Source of the DNA: Marinobacter shengliensis
GTDB taxonomy: Bacteria > Pseudomonadota > Gammaproteobacteria > Pseudomonadales > Oleiphilaceae
Direction of reading: 5' to 3'
Assembly: GCF_003007715.1 (NCBI RefSeq)
Contig: NZ_PXNO01000019.1
Span: 186,001 to 250,000, forward strand
DNA length: 64,000 nt
Part shown: piece after piece, positions 18,959 to 27,622 of the stretch
Layout of the letters: each line of letters opens with the position of its first letter
How positions within the stretch are numbered: position 1 is the first letter of the stretch
The notes under the pieces: model-generated
Seen by the model: only the letters and a program-made list of their open reading frames with translations
Told to the model about the DNA's origin: nothing
The model's database searches: none
Position numbers and translations under genes: made by a program

Positions 18959-19659
18959 AGAAAACAGTACCCCCGGCCATGGACAGTCTGCAGGCGGTCC
19001 GCCGCCATGCCGGCCTCAACCAGCTTGCGGCGCACCCGGCTCAAATGCATATCCAGACTCCGGTCGTAACGGCTGAACTCCTTTTCCAGAACCACCTGGT
19101 ACAGATAGGGTTTGCTGAGAGTCTCCGACTGGTGCAGAACCAGCATCCAAAGCAGTCGAAACTGGATGGGCGTCAGGCAAATTGCCTCGCCGTTGCAAAC
19201 CACCGACAGACTTGCGCGATTGAGCGTCAGATTACCAACCACCAGTTCCGTGGGGTCGGCACGCTGGTCGCCTGCCTTGAGGGTGCGCCGGAGCAGTGCT
19301 TCGATCCTGAGCAGCAATTCGGTAAAGCTGAACGGCTTGGGCAGATAATCGTCCGCACCCTGCTGGTAACCCAGGATACGCTCCTCCTCCGCGCCACAGG
19401 CGGTCAACATCATGACCGGCGTCTGGCGGGTCTTTCGCAGGCGCTCCAGGACATCAAACCCGTTCATCCTGGGCAACAACACATCCAGCAGGATCAGGTC
19501 CAGCCGCAGGCTGAGCGCATCAAGCAGGGCCTGGTCGCCCTCAAAGCACTGTTGAACCTGATACCCTTTGCTGGTCAGCAGCCCTGATAGCTGATCACTC
19601 AGGGTCTGGTCGTCTTCAACAATCAGGATTCTTGGACGTGACTGGGTACCAGAGGACAT
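18955..19659 (-). CDS. OmpR-family response regulator
   Basis: A 234-residue regulator with a receiver domain (acidic pair in ILIVEDD, phosphoacceptor Asp59 in LILLDVLLPRMNG, Lys in DDYLPKPFS) and a C-terminal winged helix (TPIQFRLLWMLV, RSLDMHLSRVRRKL, VHGRGYCF). It is the first gene of a two-gene operon with the histidine kinase. A Fur-like site lies about 45 bases upstream. A PfeR-like role, activating the adjoining receptor gene when the siderophore is present, is the simplest guess from context. Confidence 0.93.
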   Translation of the reverse strand: MSSGTQSRPRILIVEDDQTLSDQLSGLLTSKGYQVQQCFEGDQALLDALSLRLDLILLDVLLPRMNGFDVLERLRKTRQTPVMMLTACGAEEERILGYQQGADDYLPKPFSFTELLLRIEALLRRTLKAGDQRADPTELVVGNLTLNRASLSVVCNGEAICLTPIQFRLLWMLVLHQSETLSKPYLYQVVLEKEFSRYDRSLDMHLSRVRRKLVEAGMAADRLQTVHGRGYCFL

Positions 19660-19702
19660 TACCGGGCAACCTTGACTTATCAGTTCACCCTATCATATGC
19701 AG

Positions 19703-19720
19703 TTGATTATCATTTATCAA
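19703..19720 (-). promoter_or_regulatory. Probable Fur box in the intergenic region before the two-component operon
   Basis: TTGATTATCATTTATCAA is a near-palindrome (TTGAT...ATCAA) with the GATTATCAT core of Fur boxes. It lies 44 bases from the response regulator start and 164 bases from the divergent cytochrome c gene, so it more likely serves the regulator operon. Confidence 0.6.
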
Positions 19721-19883
19721 TCACGCGGCTGCCAACGTTGAGACTTATTCCCGAGAACCCGAAATAACCAGGAATTCTAATAACCAAAGCGAATATCATA
19801 TACCGCCATATTATTGGCCTACCCGAGGTCTGGCCCAGTAAATTAGCTGTTCTATCATCCAGTTAATCCGGGCAGACCACTCC

Positions 19884-20207
19884 ATGAAAACAAGATTCGC
19901 TCTGACCTTTGCCTTGCTGCTGCCGGCCTTGCCGGCGCTGGCTGACGACCAGGCAAACGCCGCGCAAACCGCGCTGCTCGCCGCTTCCTGCGCCAACTGC
20001 CACGGTACCGATGGCAAGCTGGCCGGCGTTATCCCGGCCATCGCCAACCGGCCCGCCACGGCGCTTGAAAACCAGTTGATGGAGTTCAAGCACAGTGACT
20101 CCACCCGGGCCACCGTCATGCCGCGGATTGCCAAGGGCTATTCCGATGACGAACTGAAAGCCCTGGCCCAGTATTTCTCGCGCATCGGCTCCGCCCAGCA
20201 GCGCTGA
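19884..20207 (+). CDS. Monoheme c-type cytochrome, probable partner of sulfide dehydrogenase
   Basis: Exported cytochrome of 107 residues: signal peptide to about residue 20 (LLPALPALADD), heme motif CANCH with a TDGK following, and a distal Met in VMPRIAKGYSDDEL. It belongs to the class I cytochromes related to the small subunit of flavocytochrome c. The flavoprotein gene starts 28 bases later. It would accept electrons from the FAD subunit and pass them to the respiratory chain in the periplasm. Confidence 0.88.
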   Translation: MKTRFALTFALLLPALPALADDQANAAQTALLAASCANCHGTDGKLAGVIPAIANRPATALENQLMEFKHSDSTRATVMPRIAKGYSDDELKALAQYFSRIGSAQQR

Positions 20208-20235
20208 TTATCACCACGACAGAAGAATCGAGACC

Positions 20236-21558
20236 ATGACCAAATCAAACTTCAAGAATCAGGGCCTGAACTCGTCCCGTCGTGATCTGCTCAAGTTGAT
20301 GGGCGCGGCCTCTGCCTTGCCTCTGCTGGGCGCCTGCAGCAGCCTTGGCGGGCCCGCCAGCAAAGATCTGTCGGCACGGGTCGTGGTAGTGGGTGGCGGC
20401 TTTGGTGGCGCCACCGCCGCCAAGTACCTGAAGCGCAACGCACCGGATCTGGACGTTACCCTGGTTGAACCCAACAAGGTGTTCTACACCTGCCCGTTCT
20501 CGAATCTGGTACTGGCGGGCATGCGCACCATGGACAGCATCAGCCACAACTACAACGAGCTACGTGAGCTGGGTGTCCGGGTCGTTCACACCACGGCCCA
20601 GGACGTTGACCCGGTTTCCCGCACGGTCAGCCTCGGCGATGGCAGCAGTATCCGTTATGAGAAACTGCTGTTATCACCGGGCATTGATATCCGCTGGAAC
20701 GCCATCGAAGGCTATGACCAGGCTGCTGCAGAACAGGCGCCCCATGCCTGGAAGGCTGGCGACCAGACCCGATTGCTGCGTCGCCAGATCGAAGCCATGG
20801 ATGATGGTGGAGTGTTCGTACTGACCGCCCCCGCCAACCCGTTCCGGTGTCCGCCAGGGCCCTATGAGCGCGCCAGCCTGGTAGCCCATTACCTGAGCCA
20901 GCACAAACCCCGCTCAAAGGTGCTGATCCTGGATGCCAAGGACAACTTCTCCAAGCAGGGCCTGTTCATGCAGGGTTGGAAAGACGTGCACGGCGACCGC
21001 ATTGAGTGGGTCGGGCTATCTGGCGACGGCAAGGTGGTTCGTGTTGATGCCGGCAAGCGGGAAGTGGAAACCGAATTCGGCACCATTCACAAGGCCTCGG
21101 TGCTGAACGTGGTGCCACCCCAGAAGGCCGGCTTTATTGCTGACCGGGCGGGCGTAACCAACGAATCCGGCTGGGTGCCGGTGGACCCGGTTACCTTCGA
21201 ATCCACCCAGGTAAAAGATATCTACGTGGTGGGCGACGCCACCATTGCCGCCCCGATGCCAAAGTCCGGCTTTGCTGCCAACGCCCAGGGCAAGGTGGCC
21301 GCCGCGGCCATCATTGCCGCCCTGGAAGGTCAGCGGCCGCTGGAGCCGTCCTGGGCCAACACCTGTTACAGCCTGATCAACCCGGAATACGGCATTTCCG
21401 TGGCTGCGGTGTACCGGATTCAGGAAGGCCTGATTCACGAGTCCTCCGGCGGTGTCAGCCCCAGCGATGCCAATGCCACCTTCCGCAAACTGGAAGCCGA
21501 TTACGCGTCGGGCTGGTACAGCGCTATCACCCAGGACACCTGGGGCACGCGCCGCTAG
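20236..21558 (+). CDS. fccB: Flavocytochrome c sulfide dehydrogenase, FAD subunit
   Basis: Periplasmic flavoprotein oxidising sulfide to sulfur or polysulfide. The 440-residue chain begins with a twin-arginine signal (SSRRDLLKLMGAASALPLLG), then the FAD-binding GGGFGGATAAKYL. The two redox cysteines of the family are present: Cys86 in FYTCPFSN and Cys377 in NTCYSLI. DIYVVGDATIAAPMPKSGF matches the second FAD-contacting region. LLGAC at residues 30-34 also resembles a lipobox, so it might be lipid-anchored. The gene follows the cytochrome and precedes YeeE and a SoxYZ-like carrier. Confidence 0.93.
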   Translation: MTKSNFKNQGLNSSRRDLLKLMGAASALPLLGACSSLGGPASKDLSARVVVVGGGFGGATAAKYLKRNAPDLDVTLVEPNKVFYTCPFSNLVLAGMRTMDSISHNYNELRELGVRVVHTTAQDVDPVSRTVSLGDGSSIRYEKLLLSPGIDIRWNAIEGYDQAAAEQAPHAWKAGDQTRLLRRQIEAMDDGGVFVLTAPANPFRCPPGPYERASLVAHYLSQHKPRSKVLILDAKDNFSKQGLFMQGWKDVHGDRIEWVGLSGDGKVVRVDAGKREVETEFGTIHKASVLNVVPPQKAGFIADRAGVTNESGWVPVDPVTFESTQVKDIYVVGDATIAAPMPKSGFAANAQGKVAAAAIIAALEGQRPLEPSWANTCYSLINPEYGISVAAVYRIQEGLIHESSGGVSPSDANATFRKLEADYASGWYSAITQDTWGTRR

Positions 21559-21567
21559 GCCGGGACG

Positions 21568-22632
21568 ATGGGCAACCTGTTCTCAGACCACCTGAGCGCC
21601 GTGCTCTGGGCCGGCGCCCTGCTCGGCGTGGTATACGGCATGATCGCCCAGTGGAGCCGGTTCTGCCTGTTGCGGGGCCTGTTTAATCGCTGGCAGCAGA
21701 ACGACAGCCGCCGGCTCAGGGCCTTCGCCCTGGCCATGGCGGTCGCGCTGGTCAGCAGCCAATGGCTGGCCTGGCAGGCAGGCATCAACCTCACCCGCAC
21801 CCCCTACCACCCTGGCAACCTGCCGGTGGTCGCGCTGATTGTCGGCGGCTTGCTGTTTGGCTATGGCATGGCCCTGGCCAACGCCTGTGGCGCCCGTTCG
21901 CTGGTGTTACTGGGCACCGGCAATCTGCGGTCGCTATTGGTATTGCTGGTGCTTGGCATTGCTGCCTATATGACCATGTCCGGCGTGCTGGCTGAATTCC
22001 GGTTATGGATGGAAGATCTGTACCGCCCCACCCTTCCTGCCACCGATCTAACCCTTGTGACGGCGCCCCTGGGGCTCGACACAGAGACCGGTCGCCTGGT
22101 TCTGGCGGGCCTGCTTTCTCTGGCGCTGACTGCCTGGGCGCTGTCTTCCCGGGCATTCCGAACCTCGCCCCGGGACTGGTTGGGTGGGCTGCTGATCGGG
22201 CTTCTGGTTGCCGCCGGCTGGTGGATCACCGGGGTGCTGGGCGCAGACGACTTTGACCCGGTTCGGCTGGCGTCTCTCACCTTTGTCGCACCGGTTGGCG
22301 ACAGCCTGCAGTACCTGATGCTCTCCACCGGCACATCACTGCGCTTCGGGGTTACCGTGGTGGCGGGCATTGTGGCGGGCAGCTTTCTGGTGGCGCTGCT
22401 CACCCGGGAATTCGTCTGGCAGAGCTTCACCAGCCCGGGCCACAATGGCCGTGCCATCGTCGGCGGATTCCTGATGGGCGTGGGCGGCATCATGTCGATA
22501 GGCTGCACACTGGGCCAGGGGCTCAGTGGCTTTTCCACCCTGGCAATTTCCAGTTTTCTGGCCCTTGCCGGTATAGTAGCAGGCTCACGCTTGGCGCTGC
22601 GCTTCAGTGTCGGCAGTTCTGCCAGCCACTAG
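21568..22632 (+). CDS. YeeE/YedE family (DUF395) sulfur-compound transporter
   Basis: Polytopic membrane protein of 354 residues with about nine hydrophobic segments. Two repeats carry the family pattern, GLLFGYGMALANACGARSLV and GFLMGVGGIMSIGCTLGQG, each with a conserved Cys in the pore. Characterised relatives take up thiosulfate. It starts nine bases after the flavocytochrome gene and precedes a SoxYZ-like carrier, so transport of a reduced sulfur compound linked to sulfide oxidation is likely. Confidence 0.88.
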   Translation: MGNLFSDHLSAVLWAGALLGVVYGMIAQWSRFCLLRGLFNRWQQNDSRRLRAFALAMAVALVSSQWLAWQAGINLTRTPYHPGNLPVVALIVGGLLFGYGMALANACGARSLVLLGTGNLRSLLVLLVLGIAAYMTMSGVLAEFRLWMEDLYRPTLPATDLTLVTAPLGLDTETGRLVLAGLLSLALTAWALSSRAFRTSPRDWLGGLLIGLLVAAGWWITGVLGADDFDPVRLASLTFVAPVGDSLQYLMLSTGTSLRFGVTVVAGIVAGSFLVALLTREFVWQSFTSPGHNGRAIVGGFLMGVGGIMSIGCTLGQGLSGFSTLAISSFLALAGIVAGSRLALRFSVGSSASH

Positions 22633-22669
22633 GCCCACAGCCATTGGTTCTGTTTGATTCGAGGTCGTC

Positions 22670-23446
22670 ATGATATTCCGCTCCCTGCTCGCCGCTCTTG
22701 CCCTGATGTTCGTTATGAGTACCGCCACCGCGGATCAGCGATGGCAACGGGTAGAAGCCGTGACCCAGGCACTCGACAATCGGGTTCCGGAACTGGAGGG
22801 CCTAAGCCTTGAGCTTCCCCTGGTGGCGGAAGACGGCAGCAGCGTTTCATTGTCCGTGTCGTTTACCGGTAGCCTGGAAGATGGCGAACACATCGAAAAG
22901 ATCCGCCTGTTCGCCCCCGGCAATCCACGCCCAGAGGTAGCCGATATTACCCTGGGCCCGCTGGCTTCACCCGCCAACATTGCCACCCGAATTCGCCTGA
23001 GCGAAACCCAGCAGGTGGTGGCCCTGGCCATCACCAACCAGGATCGCGCCTTTCTCACAACCCGGGATGTAAGAGTGACCGTCAGCGGCTGTCTGGTGGG
23101 GGGCGGTGATGCGTCTGCGATGGCCATGGCCAATCCGCGCCTGGCGCTGGCTGGCAGTGCTCGCCCGGGGCAACCGGTTACCGTGCGCTCGCTGATCAAT
23201 CATCCGATGGAAACCGGACTGCGGCCGGATGGTCAGGCCGACGACAGCATTGAACAACAACTGGTTGAATCGCTGACCGCCACCCTGAACGACGAGCCGG
23301 TACTGACCGCCCGCTTTTTCACGGGCACCTCCGCCAACCCTTACCTCCAATTCCAACTGACGCCGGAAGAGGAAGGCGAACTGAAGCTGGCCTGGCAGGA
23401 TCAGAAGGGTGAACAAATGGAAGCAAGCCAGGCTATCAAGTTCTGA
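22670..23446 (+). CDS. SoxYZ-like fused sulfur carrier protein with atypical cysteine motif
   Basis: Exported protein of 258 residues (signal peptide to about residue 21, STATADQ). The first half resembles SoxY and ends at VTVSGCLVGGGDAS, where Cys141 would be the carrier residue; the second half (from about 155, PRLALAGSARPGQPVTVRSL, NHPMETGLRPDG) resembles SoxZ. The canonical GGCGG arm of SoxY is replaced by SGCLVGGG and is internal, not C-terminal. It is 37 bases after yeeE, in what looks like a cytochrome-flavoprotein-transporter-carrier operon. No SoxAX, SoxB or SoxCD gene is in the window. Confidence 0.82.
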   Translation: MIFRSLLAALALMFVMSTATADQRWQRVEAVTQALDNRVPELEGLSLELPLVAEDGSSVSLSVSFTGSLEDGEHIEKIRLFAPGNPRPEVADITLGPLASPANIATRIRLSETQQVVALAITNQDRAFLTTRDVRVTVSGCLVGGGDASAMAMANPRLALAGSARPGQPVTVRSLINHPMETGLRPDGQADDSIEQQLVESLTATLNDEPVLTARFFTGTSANPYLQFQLTPEEEGELKLAWQDQKGEQMEASQAIKF

Positions 23447-23465
23447 ACCGCACCCGCAGCCGGCG

Positions 23466-24065
23466 TCATTCGGCCAGGGCCTCCTGCAGTAATGCCTGAA
23501 GGTGGTCTGGCAGATTGCCGGCCAAATTCAGGGCCGCCTCGTGGCCCCGGGGTGTCATCTTGCCCCAGGTGCGGCGCACGATGCGCAGCCACTTCTCTTT
23601 GTCGTAGTCCGGCTTTTCCTCGAACAACTGCGCAAAATAGCGTTCCAGAAACACCATGCACGCCACGTCTTCCAGCAATTGGGTGTCTTCATCCTCCCGC
23701 AGCTTGCGCTTGGTCAGAATCAGCTCCACCCGTTCGCATTCCTCCGGCGGGTAACCACATTCGGCCATGATTTCCGCGGCCCGCCGGCCATGCATGCGGC
23801 CACAGGCCTGGCGCCACTGGTAGTAATTTTGCCGGCCCTCCCCGTAATCACTACGGGGTATGGTCCAGCGCTCGATATGCTGGGCCCGGCAGGCAATCTG
23901 CATACGCTCGGATGGCGCCGGTTCCAGCTCAAACAACCAGCGGGTCATATGCAGGCTGTAGGCATATTCCCTGGGCAGTGGTTCCCCCTCTACCAACTCC
24001 CGATTCGGATCGGCCAGGTTAGCTTGATCAATGGCGCTCAGGGTGCAATCCAGTTTCTGGCTCAT
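23466..24065 (-). CDS. DUF4202 domain protein
   Basis: Soluble protein of 199 residues from ATG at 24065 (start MSQKLDCTLSAIDQANLADP). The invariant-looking blocks IDQANLADPN, HMTRWLFEL, RAQHIERWTIPR, YYQWRQ and LEDVACMVFLERYF match the DUF4202 family, whose His/Asp pattern suggests an HD-like metal site. The frame continues to 24122 but the extra residues are not family-like. Function unknown. It converges on the SoxYZ-like gene with a 19-base gap. Confidence 0.8.
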   Translation of the reverse strand: MSQKLDCTLSAIDQANLADPNRELVEGEPLPREYAYSLHMTRWLFELEPAPSERMQIACRAQHIERWTIPRSDYGEGRQNYYQWRQACGRMHGRRAAEIMAECGYPPEECERVELILTKRKLREDEDTQLLEDVACMVFLERYFAQLFEEKPDYDKEKWLRIVRRTWGKMTPRGHEAALNLAGNLPDHLQALLQEALAE

Positions 24066-24084
24066 GGTTACCTTTATTGTTGGT

Positions 24085-24702
24085 TCATACCTGGGCGGAG
24101 GGCCGGGCCTTGATCCGGTCATACCAGGCTTGCAGGTTGGCCTGTTCCGGCTTGATGCGGATATTCACCACCCGGGCAAAGGCGATGGTGGTGAAGGCAT
24201 TGATGTCGGCGGCGGTAAAGCGGTCGCAGCAGATGTACTCGTTGCCTTCCAGGTGCTTATCCAGGAAGTGCATGAATTTCTCAACACCCTTCCCGCATTC
24301 CTCGCCCCACTCTTTGATCGGGTTCATCCGGTCCTTGAAGTATCCGGTGGTATGCTGGAAGCACATGCCGGTGGGCATGAAGAAATAGAATTCCAGCCAG
24401 CGCAGCCACTGCTCCACCAGCGCTTTTTCGACCGGGGTTTGCCCCAGCAGTTTGGGCGTGTCCGGGTAGGCTTCTTCGAAGTAACGGCAGATGGCCATGG
24501 TTTCCGCAATGCAGGTGCCATCGTCCAATTCCATGACCGGCACTTTCTTCATCGGGTTGCGGGCTACGTATTCCGGTGTCAGGTTCTCGCCTTTTTCGAT
24601 ATCCACCTGTACAAACTCGGCCTTGTCCAGAAGGCCCTTTTCCGCCATAAACATGCGTACGCGACGAGGATTGGGGGCAGACTTGGTCTCAAAGATTTTC
24701 AT
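24085..24702 (-). CDS. Glutathione S-transferase family protein
   Basis: A 205-residue two-domain protein: thioredoxin-like N-terminal domain (MKIFETKSAPNPRRVRMFMA, VPVMELDDGTCIAETMAICRY, with the cis-Pro and the ESMAI-like glutathione contact as ETMAI) and an alpha-helical C-terminal domain ending near FTAADINAFTTIAFA. It is the gene upstream of DUF4202 on the same strand, 19 bases apart. The substrate cannot be told; detoxification of electrophiles is the family role. Confidence 0.9.
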   Translation of the reverse strand: MKIFETKSAPNPRRVRMFMAEKGLLDKAEFVQVDIEKGENLTPEYVARNPMKKVPVMELDDGTCIAETMAICRYFEEAYPDTPKLLGQTPVEKALVEQWLRWLEFYFFMPTGMCFQHTTGYFKDRMNPIKEWGEECGKGVEKFMHFLDKHLEGNEYICCDRFTAADINAFTTIAFARVVNIRIKPEQANLQAWYDRIKARPSAQV

Positions 24703-24776
24703 ATTGTTATTGGCTCCGTTGATCTGACATCAAGGCCTTGAGAGTGAACGGAAAAAACGGTTGCGTCAAGCAACTG

Positions 24777-25514
24777 CTATTGCCCCGGCACCCATTCCCG
24801 AATCTGCCGGATAACCCAGGCGGGCTCGTCCAGGGGCAGGTCGTGACCCGCATCCGGATGCAGTTTCAGGGTCCAACACCAGCGCTTTTCCAGCTCCGCA
24901 CTGCACTGCCAGTGCACAATCCGGTCCCCTTTGCTGGCCAACAGCAAGGCATCGGCCATCGGTGCCCTGGTTTGAGGCTTATAGCGGGCTGCTGCTGCCA
25001 ACTGCCGTATCGCATTGTGGAACGACACCGGGCGCTGACGCTGAATGCTGTACCAGGCTTTGCAGAGAGACAACGGCACCTCGCGGTTGGAGGTCAGCTC
25101 AAGGATATCCCGCTCCCGGTGGAACAGCTCCCGCCTGGCCAGCAATCGAAGTACCCGGGGCCAGATGCCCGGCCGCATCCTGCGCCAGGGCGGGCTGAAG
25201 CCTGAACTGGTGTTGATCAGAACCAGATGCTGCAGTTCACCGGGCTCAGCATGCTGCGCCCAATCCAGCGCCACCATTCCGCCCATGGACAACGCCACGA
25301 TGGAGAACGGGCGCGGGATATGACCAACCTGCTCAAGCACCTTCTGACGGATACCGGCAATGGTGCAGGGGCTGTCGTCCCGATAGTGAATACCGGTACC
25401 GGGCAGATCCACCAGATGCACCTGGTCATTCGGCATTGCCGTCCGCAATTGCTCGACAAAGGGGCCCCAGTGACCGTGTTCACGCGTCAAACCCCTGAGC
25501 AGTATCCAGTGCAT
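24777..25514 (-). CDS. Alpha/beta-fold hydrolase
   Basis: A 245-residue cytoplasmic hydrolase. The nucleophile elbow is VALSMGGMVALDW (GxSxG as SMGG with Ser), the oxyanion-side strand is WILLRGLTREHGHWG, and DAGHDLPLDEP supplies the His; DRIVHWQ likely the Asp. This arrangement is like carboxylesterases of the BioH type, but BioH cannot be claimed. It starts one base before the stop region of the M14 peptidase upstream, so the two are probably cotranscribed. Confidence 0.85.
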   Translation of the reverse strand: MHWILLRGLTREHGHWGPFVEQLRTAMPNDQVHLVDLPGTGIHYRDDSPCTIAGIRQKVLEQVGHIPRPFSIVALSMGGMVALDWAQHAEPGELQHLVLINTSSGFSPPWRRMRPGIWPRVLRLLARRELFHRERDILELTSNREVPLSLCKAWYSIQRQRPVSFHNAIRQLAAAARYKPQTRAPMADALLLASKGDRIVHWQCSAELEKRWCWTLKLHPDAGHDLPLDEPAWVIRQIREWVPGQ

Positions 25515-25515
25515 A

Positions 25516-26616
25516 TCATCGGGTATCCCTGTACCAGTGCATGATGGCCGCTTCTCTCAGCATGGACTGCTGCTCACCGGTGGGCAACCAGTTCAGGTGA
25601 CTGGCCGCCGCACTGATCAGAAAGTCCATCCAGGTCAGATGGCTGCGCAGTACGCGCTGATGCCGGTGTGGCACCAGCGGGTTGAAAAATCCATCCAGCC
25701 GGAACAGTTGCCGTGGGCGTTTGCGTATCCAGCGCCAAGACCCCATTTCCAGGGTCAGGGGTAGAAACACACCGCTGTTTTCCCGGTTTACCTGTTTGTA
25801 GAAATAGTCCCACAGATCGCCATGGGTCAGGTAGTGGGCAGACTGGGGCTCAAACCGGTAGTTGTGATTGGGGTAGGCCTGCTCCCAGATCAGTTTAAGC
25901 GCCATAACCGAATCAATACGTCGCATCGGGCGGCGGCGATAGGCATAAGGAAACCAGATCTGGTCCTGCCAGCCAAAACCGGAATGGCAATCCAGTGCCA
26001 GACTGAACGGTCGGTTTGGCAACAGGTCCTGAATCACCGCTTCCAGCGCCTGATTTTCCACTTCCATCCCCTGCTCTGGCCGGCCCCGATACCAGGGTAG
26101 TCGAGACGACCATTGCTGGCCGCCCAGTAAAAAGGCACTGCCATCCTGCGCGGTAATGGGCGCGTTGCGCATCAGATCCACTCCGCTGGGATTGCTGCGC
26201 TGGTTCAGATACATGCCACCGGGGTTCACAATCGGTATCAGGGTAATGTGGACTTTCTCAAGCAGGGCCTTGAGATGCTGGTCCCAACCCAGGCGAGCCA
26301 ACAGGGAATCCAGCCAGGCCATCACCACCTGGCTGCCAATACGTTCCAGCCCATGCACCCCACCCACAATCAGTACCACCGGAACATCCGTCGCGGGCGT
26401 GCCAAGGTCCACCCGATAGATCGGCAACCCCATGGGACCAACAGCCACTCGGCCAGCCACCTGAGTGCTGACGAAATCCGGTGCTTCGGCCAACTGTCGC
26501 TCCAGCTGTACCAGCTCCGGCAGAAAGGTTCTGAGCAGTCGTTTTTGATGACGATCCCGGCTGGCCTGCTCAGCCGGAATGACGCTGTGGGGAGTCAGTG
26601 CCCGTAGTTCGGTCAT
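25516..26616 (-). CDS. M14-family zinc carboxypeptidase-like protein
   Basis: A 366-residue protein with the zinc site of M14 peptidases: GGVHGLERIGSQV gives HxxE, and LALDCHSGFG the third ligand His; PIVNPGGMYLNQRSNPSGVD is the usual substrate-binding Arg region. No signal peptide is seen, so it should act in the cytoplasm on peptides or murein fragments. ATG at 26616 is chosen over the upstream in-frame start at 26700. It is followed after one base by the alpha/beta hydrolase. Confidence 0.85.
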   Translation of the reverse strand: MTELRALTPHSVIPAEQASRDRHQKRLLRTFLPELVQLERQLAEAPDFVSTQVAGRVAVGPMGLPIYRVDLGTPATDVPVVLIVGGVHGLERIGSQVVMAWLDSLLARLGWDQHLKALLEKVHITLIPIVNPGGMYLNQRSNPSGVDLMRNAPITAQDGSAFLLGGQQWSSRLPWYRGRPEQGMEVENQALEAVIQDLLPNRPFSLALDCHSGFGWQDQIWFPYAYRRRPMRRIDSVMALKLIWEQAYPNHNYRFEPQSAHYLTHGDLWDYFYKQVNRENSGVFLPLTLEMGSWRWIRKRPRQLFRLDGFFNPLVPHRHQRVLRSHLTWMDFLISAAASHLNWLPTGEQQSMLREAAIMHWYRDTR

Positions 26617-26767
26617 GGTGCAATCTCTGGTCGCTGAGCCCCGGAGTTTACCTCCGGAATGCTGCAATAGATTGACAGCGTTACAGCCCCAAATATGCAA
26701 TACAAACTATTCAGGAAGCGATATGATTAAGGTGTCTGCCCCGATACTGATGGCGGTTTAACCTTCC

Positions 26768-27622
26768 ATGTTCAGAACCCTGTTGCTCTCTGTGTTTTTC
26801 CTGTTCTCGGCCTGTTCTGACCAGACGCCGACGGATTCACCAGAAACCGACGCTCCGAACCAAGCCGACCTTTCCAGTGCCGCTCCCGAGCAGGCGACAG
26901 CCGCCGGTGCCGCCATTCGGCGCGTGATACTCGCCGCAGACCCATGGTGCCCACACAACTGCCTGGCAGGCGCGCTGCAGGAGGGCTACATGGTGGATAT
27001 TGCCAGGGAGATCTTCGCGGAGGCGGGCTACGAATTCGATTACCAGAATTTCGGCTGGGCACGCTCGCTGCAGCTGGCGCGGGAGCAATTGATTGACGGA
27101 GTGGTTGGCGCGCTGAAGGGCGATGCACCGGACTTCATCTTCCCCGAGACCGGCCTTGGCGAAGCCCGAATTACGCTATATACCCACCCGCAAAGTCAAT
27201 GGGAGTATGACGGCATTGACTCCCTGCAGGGCAAGACCTTACTGGTGATTAACGGGTACGCCTACTCTCCGGAACTTGATCACTATATCAGCGAATATAC
27301 GGATGATTCCGAGCGGATCTGGATTCTGTCTGGCCCGGCACCGCTGGCCCGAGCCCTCCAGCTTCTGGAACGCGAACGCACCGACGTGTTTGTTGAAGAC
27401 AGCGCCGTGATGTCCTGGTTCCTGGCTCAAAACACGTCCATTGCCGCCCCCAGAAACGCGGGGCTGGCCTACGAGGCGCCCCTGTTTATTGCCTTCCCGC
27501 CGGAAAACCCTGACGCAGCCGAACTGGCAAACCTGTTGGACAGCGGCCTCGCCCGGCTGACGGCCAATGGCAGGCTCGCCGCCATCCTGTCGGCTTACAG
27601 GCTCTCTGACCCGGACTTATAG
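26768..27622 (+). CDS. Lipoprotein with periplasmic substrate-binding (family 3) fold
   Basis: A 284-residue lipoprotein: signal peptide with lipobox FSAC (Cys17), a low-complexity linker to about residue 45, then a domain like amino-acid ABC transporter binding proteins (VILAADPWCPHNC, YMVDIAREIFAEAGYEFDYQ, GVVGALKGDAPDF, AALSAYRL-like end AAILSAYRL). No permease or ATPase is nearby, so it may be an orphan sensor-type binding protein. Its 3' end overlaps the convergent lipoprotein gene by 28 bases. Confidence 0.8.
   Translation: MFRTLLLSVFFLFSACSDQTPTDSPETDAPNQADLSSAAPEQATAAGAAIRRVILAADPWCPHNCLAGALQEGYMVDIAREIFAEAGYEFDYQNFGWARSLQLAREQLIDGVVGALKGDAPDFIFPETGLGEARITLYTHPQSQWEYDGIDSLQGKTLLVINGYAYSPELDHYISEYTDDSERIWILSGPAPLARALQLLERERTDVFVEDSAVMSWFLAQNTSIAAPRNAGLAYEAPLFIAFPPENPDAAELANLLDSGLARLTANGRLAAILSAYRLSDPDL

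Noticed and set aside
19884..23446. Complete Sox thiosulfate oxidation system
   Set aside because: No SoxA, SoxX, SoxB or SoxCD genes are present in the window; only a SoxYZ-like carrier is.
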